A stretch of 64,000 bases of DNA from Capsicum annuum (lineage: Eukaryota > Streptophyta > Magnoliopsida > Solanales > Solanaceae). The translations under genes and the position numbers were made by a program. Numbering within the stretch: position 1 is the first letter of the stretch; every line of letters begins with the position of its first letter. Shown one piece after another: positions 58,081 through 64,000 of this stretch. Under the pieces are notes generated by a model. The model was not told the origin of the DNA and did no database searches. It worked only from the letters and a program-made list of their open reading frames with translations. Location: NCBI RefSeq assembly GCF_002878395.1, contig NC_061114.1, positions 146,180,201-146,244,200 on the forward strand, read 5' to 3'.

Positions 58081-58899
58081 AGGTTGGTGATAAACTTATT
58101 GGGAAGAAAACTCGATCACACAGTCACCATACATAAATTTTAGCGATTATCAAGGCCGATTTTCTCCCTCATCGATTTTATAAGTGTTGTGTGAAAACTG
58201 ACACTACCACGAGGTACAAAACACTCAAGCGAGCAAACTCCAGTGAGCCACTCTCAGTTTTGGTGAGCCATGTGCCGCCAAAAGTATCAAATTTGTGTCA
58301 ACACACATATCACATGCCAACATACCCTACACCTTTCCGTTAAGATTTTTTTCCCAGTGAGGTCACCTCTATATTTCAAGACTGTCCACATAGTTATTTT
58401 ATAATTCGAACCAATTTACGATAATCAAATCTAATTTTTTGATAACTGAACACCTTTTTCCGATTTCGGCAACATATTTCTAAATTTTTTGCTTGATTTA
58501 GCACTATGATTAAATTCAACCCTTAATGAGGAGATCAGAAAATCAAACGTCACATTCCATGAAGAATCGATTAGGGGGAGGTCATTTATGAAGATTTCAA
58601 CCTAAGTGTAGTTATTGTTAAAGGCTTGGACATACTCGTAACGTATGCTATTCTTGATCAAAGTGTAGTTATTGTAATAGACTTAGACATACTCACATTT
58701 TTGCATTGTAGACCACCTGAAAATGCTCATGTTGCTTAGTCCAACACTATAGGTAATCAATGGTGGTATTAATCTATAAAGGAATATAATAAGTATCTGG
58801 TGTGTCGATTGTATCGGTCACGTTATAGTCTAAACCAAACTCCTCGAGCCTAGTTTAAAAAGTTCAATCCAGTAATTCAGAATTTTGGCATGATGCATA
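58081..58899 (+). other. Leader and deleted internal part of Copia element 1
   Basis: No gag, protease or integrase recognisable. 58140-58500 holds degenerate 'ttttggtgagccatgtgccgcc' type text. From about 58560 'gaagatttcaacctaagtgtagttattgt' and 'tcaaagtgtagttattgtaatag' form a short direct repeat (58606-58680). Confidence 0.5.
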
Positions 58900-59927
58900 G
58901 TGAAGAAGAACACTTTGTGTTTTATCGACATTTATCCCCAAACTATGTATTTATTTGGTTGTTTACCTTGATGATATCGTTATTACCGATAATGATCAAG
59001 ATGGTATCATTAGTTTGAAACAACACCTTTTTTAGTATTTCCCGAATAAAGACCTTTGTAGACTGAAGTATTTTTAGGTATTGAATTTGCTCGGTCCAGA
59101 TCAAGTATTGTTATTTCTCAATGCAAGTATGCCTTATACATTCTTGAAGAGACGAGAATGATAGGATGTGAACTTATTGGTACTCCTATGGATTCAAATA
59201 CTAAACTCCTACCAGAACAGGTAGATCCACTCAATTATCTCAGAAGATATAGGTGTCTAGTTGGTAAGTTAAATTATCTCACAGTGACTAGACCTAAAAT
59301 TTCCTATCATGTAAGTATAATAAGTCAGTTTATGGATTCTTCCTATGATGGTTATTAGGATGCAGTTGTTCTCATTGTGTGATATATTAAGTGAATTCCA
59401 TGTAAAGGACTACTCTTCGAGGATTGAGGCCATGAGTAGATCATTGGGTATATAGACGTTGGTTGGGCGATATCACTTTGTGATAGACATTTGACACCTG
59501 GATATTATGCTTTAGTAGAAGGTAATTTGGTGTGGTGGAGAGTGAGAAATAGAGTGTGGTTTCTTTTTTATCTAGTGCAAAAGTAAAATATCGAGTAATG
59601 ACATCCACTTGTGAGCTAGTTTGGATTAAACAGTTGTTGAGAGAGTACAAATTTGAAGAAATCAGTGAAATGGAACTTGTGTATGGTAACCAAATAGTTC
59701 TTCATATTTCCCATCGAATTTGGCACTTCATGGGAGGACTAAGCAGATTGACATTAATTATCACTTTGTGAGAGAGAAGATACTTTTTAAAGATATTGTT
59801 ACAAAATTTGTGAAATCGAGTCCTCAGCTTGCAAATATTTTTACCAAGTCTCTCATTGTACCTTGTATTAATTACATTTGTAATAAGATTAAAACATATT
59901 ATTTGTATGCACCAGCTTGAGGGAGAG
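58900..59927 (+). pseudogene. Copia RT C-terminal half and RNase H
   Basis: The catalytic box YLDDIVIT is at 58964-58987. Then SLKQHLF, LKYFLGIEFA in shifted frame, ISQCKYALYILEETRMIGCELIGTPMDSNTKLLP (59100-59215), YRCLVGKLNYLTVTRPKISYHVSIISQFM, RNase H text ELVWIKQLLREYKFEEISEMELVYGNQ (59600-59690) and FTKSL...NYICNKI..YYLYAPA. The order and motifs are those of Tnt1-like Copia pol. Several shifts and stops make it inactive, although the YxDD box itself is intact. Confidence 0.9.
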
Positions 59928-60101
59928 TGTTAAAATATGAATAGGAATAGGAATAATATACATAATCCAACTTGAAAAAGGATCGTAATGTAAGTGCCTA
60001 GTTGGAAAAGAAGTCTAATGTACTGTCTATAAATAAGGACTCAATGTACTAATTTAGATACAATAATTAAATAATATCTTTCTCCTATATTTTTTCTCAC
60101 A
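59928..60101 (+). repeat. 3' LTR of Copia element 1
   Basis: Begins 'tgttaaaatatg', ends 'tttttctcaca'; preceded by the PPT. Confidence 0.9.
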
Positions 60102-60106
60102 TGCTT

Positions 60107-60300
60107 AAATCACAAGATAATAAAGGGAAAAAGGAAAATGGGAGGCCAAAGATAGAGGTAAAACTTACTACATAAACTTCTGCTCCTTCTAGACCTTCTA
60201 GTGCTATAAAATGTCACTAAGTGTCAATGGAGGGGTCATATGAGAGTTATCTAAAATAAAGATTATAGGTAATATGAAAGTTAAAAATCAAGGGATAAGA
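60107..60300 (+). pseudogene. Chromovirus gag zinc-knuckle region
   Basis: SAPSRPSSAIKCH reads in one frame, and CQWRGHMRVI in the next frame after a single-base shift near 60222. Together they represent the CxxCxxxxHxxxxC knuckle, with the last Cys lost. It continues the gag piece at 57700-57897. Confidence 0.65.
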
Positions 60301-60301
60301 C

Positions 60302-60340
60302 ACCCAAGGGTGTGGCATAGTGGTTAGCGACGTGGATCCT
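60302..60340 (+). mobile_element. TS/SolS-type SINE 5' fragment
   Basis: 'cacccaagggtgtggcatag' followed by 'tggttagcgacgtggatcc' matches the first ~40 bases, with the Pol III A box (tggcatagtggtt), of the tobacco TS SINE type. The B box and tail are missing, which is unusual because SINEs normally lose their 5' side. Confidence 0.55.
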
Positions 60341-60344
60341 TATA

Positions 60345-60765
60345 ATTGAGGCAAATTTTGAGGGTAGTTAGACATCTTATGAGTATTAATATGGAGAGAT
60401 TGATAAGGCACAGAGAAAATATTTTTCATACACACTCTATGATTATTGACCAAGGTAGTTGTGCTAATATGGTGAGCACGCAGCGAAGAAATTAGAGAGT
60501 ACATGGACAAAACGTAAAGCCAATTAGAAGTTCTAATGATTGGATGTGGAGAACTAAAGGAGAGTAAAAAGGTTTGATTTCCTTTTCTATTGGGGAGAAT
60601 CCAAATGAAATTTTGTGTGATGTTATAACAATGCAAGTTTGTCATATTTGTTTGACCGACCCTGAAAATAGAATATAACTTCCATGATGGAGTAGAAATA
60701 AGAATCCTCTTGAACATAAGGGAGAAATTAAATTTTGGCACCCTTAACTCCTTCCCAAGTATATG
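60345..60765 (+). pseudogene. Chromovirus aspartic protease
   Basis: The plus strand reads LRVVRHLMSINMERL, HRENIFHTHS in a nearby frame, MIIDQGSCANMVST, FPIGENPNEILCDVITMQVCHICL and NKNPLEHKGEIKF. The block IDxGSCxNVAS is the catalytic region (Asp-Gly-Gly-Ser usual; here Asp-Gln-Gly-Ser), and NEILCDV..MxxxHILLGRPW follows. The opposite-strand ORF 60340-60741 is its shadow. Confidence 0.75.
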
Positions 60766-60770
60766 AAGAC

Positions 60771-60939
60771 TGTTAGAATTCGAATAGAAATAGGAATAAC
60801 ATATAAAACCTTCCTTGGAAAAGGATTGTAATGTAGTATCCTATTTGAAAAAAGATTAAAATGCAGTGTCTACAAATAGGATTCCAGTGTAATCATGTAG
60901 ATACGTAATTCAATAATGTTTCTTCTTATATTTCTCACG
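60771..60939 (+). repeat. 5' LTR of Copia element 2
   Basis: Begins 'tgttagaattcg', ends 'tttctcacg' (final CA changed to CG), then PBS. Confidence 0.9.
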
Positions 60940-61059
60940 TGGTATTAGAGCTTCTATGACCTTGGTGCAAAATCAAAGAGCTTCGGCTGCTGGCAAACAG
61001 CTAAGACCTATATATGTCGCCAATTTGGCCAATGATTATGTTAGCAAAATTGGGTCACC

Positions 61060-61500
61060 GTACATTTTTTCAGTGACCATATTATTGTATCTAATTTGTT
61101 TTTTTATAAGGTAACATTTTCTTAGATTTATGTGTAGTACCCTGCATATTTTCGGCGACTCCTTTCTTATATTTGATTTGTGTATCATCGTGCATCTCTT
61201 CGAACTACCACTCATATTTAGTTTGTGATGTACCGTGCATCTTTCTGGACTACTTCCACATATCTGAGTTGCATAGAATCATGTGTCTTTTCAGTGACTC
61301 CTCAGATCTGATTTGCATAGTTTCAAGCATTTTTTCGGTGACTCCTCAATTTGATTTGCATAGGGTCATTCCATCATTCCTACCATACCTATAATTTCTT
61401 TTTTTCAGTAGGGTTGTGCATCATTCTGACCCTACCCATATAATTTCTCTTTTCTAGTGGAGGTGTGCCATTATTCCGACCCTACCTATGCAGTTTTTTC
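61060..61500 (+). repeat. ~45 bp degenerate tandem array in the Copia leader
   Basis: Units of the type 'ttttcggtgactcctcagatttgatttgcatagnntcatgcatc' start at about 61147, 61199, 61245, 61290 and 61333, with weaker units before (61065) and after (61380-61480, 'gtgcatcattctgaccctacccatat'). ORF 61173-61394 lies in this array and is a composition artefact. Confidence 0.75.
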
Positions 61501-61845
61501 TCAGATTGTGACTACTTTTCAGTCGTCAAATCTAATAATCTGGTGTGTGAGCATGTTTCAGCCAATTTTCTAGTTACATTCTTGTTCAAGATCTATTCAT
61601 CTCTTAATTTCAAGATGACTTATATTTTACACCAGTTTCCGGCAATTTTCCAACTACATAGCAACTACTTTTCTGACCTCTTTTTCATTTTTTTTCCTTT
61701 TCAACTAAGACCGCCTAGATGTCCAGAGCAGTCTTTACTAGTTTTCTTGTGAAGATTTTCACCAAATCCCTCATTGATCCTCATATTAATTACATCCATA
61801 ACAATTTTGGTACATATGTCTTGTATGCACCAGCTTAAGGAAAAA

Positions 61846-62139
61846 TGTTAGAATATGAGTAGGAATAGTAATAGCACATAGAAATTTACTTGAAAAAAGA
61901 ATTAAATATAGTGTACTATATGAAAATGGATTGGAATGTAGTGTCTATAAATAGGGTTTCAGTGCATTAAAGAATCCCACATAAAAAAAAGGATGGGTAA
62001 TTGGTCTTCTTATACGGACTTCAGCAACCTCCCTTTATAAGCTGGCTTTTGGGGTGTGAGTTAGGCCCAAGACCTAATTTTACACAGCGTAATGATGTAG
62101 ATACACATTTCAATAATATTTTCTCTTATATTTCTCACA
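61846..62139 (+). repeat. 3' LTR of Copia element 2, interrupted by a TRIM LTR
   Basis: Begins 'tgttagaatatgag', ends 'tttctcaca'. Removing 61965-62084 and one target copy restores 'tttcagtg/taatgatgtag', equal to the 5' LTR text 'ttccagtgtaatcatgtag'. Confidence 0.9.
61965..62084 (+). repeat. Solo LTR of the TRIM family, nested in the Copia LTR
   Basis: 120 bp from 'cattaaagaatcccacat' (TG start changed to CA) to 'aattttaca'. It matches the reverse complement of the 120 bp repeats of the TRIM at 55935-56289 ('ggatgggtaattggtct', 'agctggcttttggggt', 'gagttaggcccaag'). Flanks cagtg (61960-61964) and cagcg (62085-62089) are a 5 bp duplication with one change. Confidence 0.88.
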
Positions 62140-62144
62140 AAGAC

Positions 62145-62605
62145 CAATAACGATTGAAAGAAAAAATGGGAAATATAAGGAGGGATAAAAAAAGAGAGTC
62201 CAAAAAAAGGAAAAAATCAAATGAGGCATGAGGAGAAAGAGGGTAGTGTTGAGAGAAAAGAAAAAGTGGGAAACAATGATAAATAAGAAAAAAAAGGTGA
62301 GAGGAAAGAGGCTAAGGGTGAAAAATAGTGAGTCTCTGCAAAAGTCAAACAGTGTTTACTTACGAGTAGAGAGGGGCTTCCCATTGTTTGCTTACTTCTA
62401 TTTATGATTAACACTAACCATTCAACTCCTCCATTTCTATCGTTGTCTTAAACTTTTGCATGATTTTGGAGAAGTATCTCCTAAGGATATCCCTAAAGAG
62501 CTTTCTCCTTTGAGAAAAATATAACATCAAATTAACTTTGTTTTTGTCTCTCAACTTCCTAATAGGCTAGCTTATAAAAGCAATCCTGATAAAACAAGGA
62601 AACTA
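62145..62605 (+). pseudogene. Chromovirus protease-RT linker and RT N-terminus
   Basis: 62145-62340 is the Lys/Glu-rich linker. At 62455-62600 one frame reads HDFGEVSPKDIPKELSPLRKI, HQINFVFVSQLPNRLAYKSNPDKTR, matching the RT entry motif (F.DVFP.EIP.GLPPLRGIEHQIDF, LPNRPAYR.NP) of CRM/Reina-type elements. The rest of RT is missing. Confidence 0.8.
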
Positions 62606-63020
62606 CACAAACAAGATTATTATGAATATTTTTAATTTGAGAGGTTTCTTTTTTTACACCTTTATGTGTGGTGATTTTAGATTTATCTTGCAACTATATA
62701 AGAAACATTCTTTAGAAGGTAAGATTGATTCATAACTTGATATCTTTGATTTCTAGTAGAGTAAAATAAAGAAGTCCTATACTAATTAGTATCTCTAGCT
62801 TCTTTGAAATAGAGGTCTAGATCCCTTTTGATATATTTTCTTGAACTGACTCTACTAATACCATAAATATTTCTAATCCACTAATTCATAAATACTAAGA
62901 TCAATTAGAGCTCTTAGCACTTATATTTAAATTTGAAGGCTCTATTCTCGAATTTCACATATCTTTCAATTCTCGTCTTTAATCTTTGTATTGTGCTTTC
63001 TGCAATAACTTATAGGGACG
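62606..63020 (+). other. AT-rich stretch between RT start and integrase end; nothing recognised
   Basis: It replaces the RT, RNase H and most of integrase. It has pyrimidine- and T-rich text with no repeat ends seen. It may be filler from a deletion or an unknown insertion. Confidence 0.5.
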
Positions 63021-63600
63021 ATCACTTGCCTTTAATGGAAACTGCTTATAATATAACTATTCGTTCTTCTATCGGGTCTTCTCCTTTGAAGTTGTTTATG
63101 TTTTAATTCCCTGACTCCCTTTGATTTAGTGGCATTTCCTACTATTGATGTTGCTAGTATTGAAGGAAAGAATAAAGTGGAGATGATGAGTAAGATACAT
63201 GAGTGAACTAGACTAGCCATTGAAAGGATGAATGAACAAATTTTAGGTAGAAATCCTAGGAACTAGTTTTGAAAGGAAGATCAAATTATGTAATAATACC
63301 CAAACTACGCAACGCCCAGATTCCTATTTTGTTGAAGCAGACTGAATAGCAGACTATTTTATTTGAATTATATATATATATATATATTCATACATCCTTT
63401 CTTAACCAAAAAAAAAAAGAGCAAGTTGCGTTCAGAAGAGAAACAGGGAGAGGGAGGAAGTCATAGCCAGGGAACTTAGTTTGGGTCCTTCTAAAAGGAA
63501 GACTAAATTGCATTCTAGAAGCGATAGACCTTTCAAAGTTCTCGAGTACATTAGATACGATGCTTAAAAGTTTGATCTACCTTGTGAGCAATGTTCATGG
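63021..63600 (+). pseudogene. Chromovirus integrase C-terminal part, with an A-rich insertion
   Basis: 63025-63100 reads DHLPLMETAYNITIRSSIGSSPLK (family: [28 protein letters not shown]). Then come DLVAFPTIDVASIEGKNKVEMM, TRLAIERMNEQI, a ~130 base intrusion at about 63290-63420 containing (TA)n and an A12 run, and SLGPSKRKTKLHSRSDRPFKVLEYI (63478-63560; family: KERFP..RKSKLNPRGDGPFKVLE). Frames are broken. The opposite-strand ORF 63032-63220 is a shadow. Confidence 0.75.
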
Positions 63601-63631
63601 ATGCGTGATGCGGGAAAAAGTGACAAGACTC

Positions 63632-63666
63632 TGCATCACGCATTACACAATGCGTGAAGCGATGCA
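63632..63666. repeat. Imperfect inverted repeat (hairpin)
   Basis: TGCATC-ACGCATT, loop ACAC, AATGCGT-GAAGC-GATGCA: a 13-base stem with a 5-base bulge on one arm. 'gatgcgtgatgcgg' just upstream (63599-63612) repeats part of an arm. Confidence 0.8.
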
Positions 63667-63945
63667 ACTACATCATTGAACTAAAGCACAATTTAAAAGA
63701 ACAAAGACCAAAAACATCCAAACAGTAAGTAGTAAGTCATAACTGAAAAAACCTCAACAACTATATAACAACAATAACGACAATATATATAAGTAAAAGT
63801 TTAAACGAAACGGCAAATCACAAGTTAAAACACTGAAACTGGAGAAAAAAAAGTGAGGAGCATAAGTAAAAAAACAAAGAAAAGGAAAGAGGAAAACAAA
63901 AAAAAAAAATAGAGAAAATTGTCACAGTGAATAACAGAAGTGAAA
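63667..63945. other. A-rich unassigned DNA
   Basis: Strongly purine- and A-rich, with short A and AAC runs. No frame, LTR end or repeat identified. Confidence 0.6.
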
Positions 63946-64000
63946 AAAAGAAAAAGAAGAAGAAGAAGAAGAAGAAGAAGAAGAAGAAGAAGAAGAAGAA
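63946..64000. repeat. (GAA)n microsatellite at the window edge
   Basis: After 'gaaaaaaagaaaaagaagaag' the sequence is pure AAG/GAA repeat for at least 13 units and continues past the window. Confidence 0.97.

Larger units (their letters stand above)
57898..60101 (+). mobile_element. Ty1/Copia element 1, internally deleted
   Basis: LTRs at 57898-58067 (170 bp) and 59928-60101 (174 bp), PBS tggtatcaaatcc at 58068 and PPT 'ttgagggagag' at 59917-59927. Flanks tgcct (57893-57897) and tgctt (60102-60106) are a 5 bp duplication with one change. Only the C-terminal half of RT and RNase H remains. It sits inside chromovirus gag. Confidence 0.9.
60771..62139 (+). mobile_element. Ty1/Copia element 2, non-autonomous deletion derivative
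   Basis: LTRs at 60771-60939 and 61846-62139 (the second enlarged by a 120 bp insertion), PBS tggtattagagc at 60940. A perfect 5 bp duplication aagac is at 60766-60770 and 62140-62144. The interior (906 bp) keeps only a leader array and the last ~35 codons of pol (FTKSLIDPHINYIHNNFGTYVLYAPA near 61750-61838). Same LTR family as Copia element 1. Confidence 0.92.

Noticed and set aside
60340..60741. 133-codon minus-strand open frame
   Set aside because: It is antisense to chromovirus protease blocks (IDQGSCAN, NEILCDV) readable on plus.

Overview
The window looks like repeat-rich, probably heterochromatic DNA of a flowering plant, most likely Solanaceae (pepper, tomato or tobacco group). I base this on Au-type and TS-type SINE fragments, on large Ty3/gypsy LTRs ending in a 'ggggtgttaca' type terminus, and on tRNA-iMet-type primer binding sites. 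I find no intact host gene. One short splice-like exon candidate (45079-45276, minus) is the only segment that could belong to a host gene. Nearly everything else is nested, decayed retrotransposon.

Layout. 1-4284: minus-strand Tekay/Del-like chromovirus gag-pol, cut at both ends. 4285-11430: plus-strand element (LTR, PBS, gag) whose gag zinc-knuckle region is split by a 3.5 kb solo LTR. 11431-14637: second plus-strand element (LTR, PBS, gag, protease). 14638-21437: minus-strand 3' LTR plus integrase, RT, protease and gag. 21438-22204: orphan plus-strand gag/protease piece. 22205-39888: one minus-strand gypsy element with both LTRs. It is interrupted by a Tat/Athila-type element (23307-28802), a 1180 bp Tat-like solo LTR (30726-31905), an Au SINE (about 32217) and a 2784 bp solo LTR (34921-37704). 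39889-42296: two more minus-strand LTR pieces. 42403-43491: a non-autonomous PIF/Harbinger-like DNA transposon with TAA target duplication and a CAC-rich interior. 43492-46867: AT-rich, mostly unassigned. 46868-57660: an old plus-strand unknown ORF ending in a polypurine tract and LTR, split by a solo LTR that itself carries an Au SINE and a 4.8 kb gag-only chromovirus element, and further on by a 355 bp TRIM element. 57700-63600: a chromovirus (gag, protease, RT start, integrase end) split by two related Copia elements. The second Copia has a solo copy of the same TRIM LTR inside its own 3' LTR. 63601-64000: hairpin, A-rich DNA and a (GAA)n microsatellite running off the window.

How the parts relate. 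Target-site duplications (ACAAT, AAGAC, TGCCT/TGCTT, GCTAC/ACTAC, GCAGT/ACAGT, ACCTT/GCCTT, CAGTG/CAGCG) give a relative order of insertion. Coding frames are broken mainly by TAG, TAA and TGA at places where the family normally has Gln, Trp or Arg. This is what long-term deamination of methylated cytosine (CAG is a CHG site) would give. The least described items are the 355 bp TRIM, a 91 bp imperfect-palindrome repeat array in the Tat element, a large unknown ORF around 47-57 kb, and the PF20167-like frame of the Tat element.

Limits. All family calls come from reading translations by eye. Boundaries of decayed domains are good to tens of bases. LTR ends backed by TG...CA and target duplications are good to the base.
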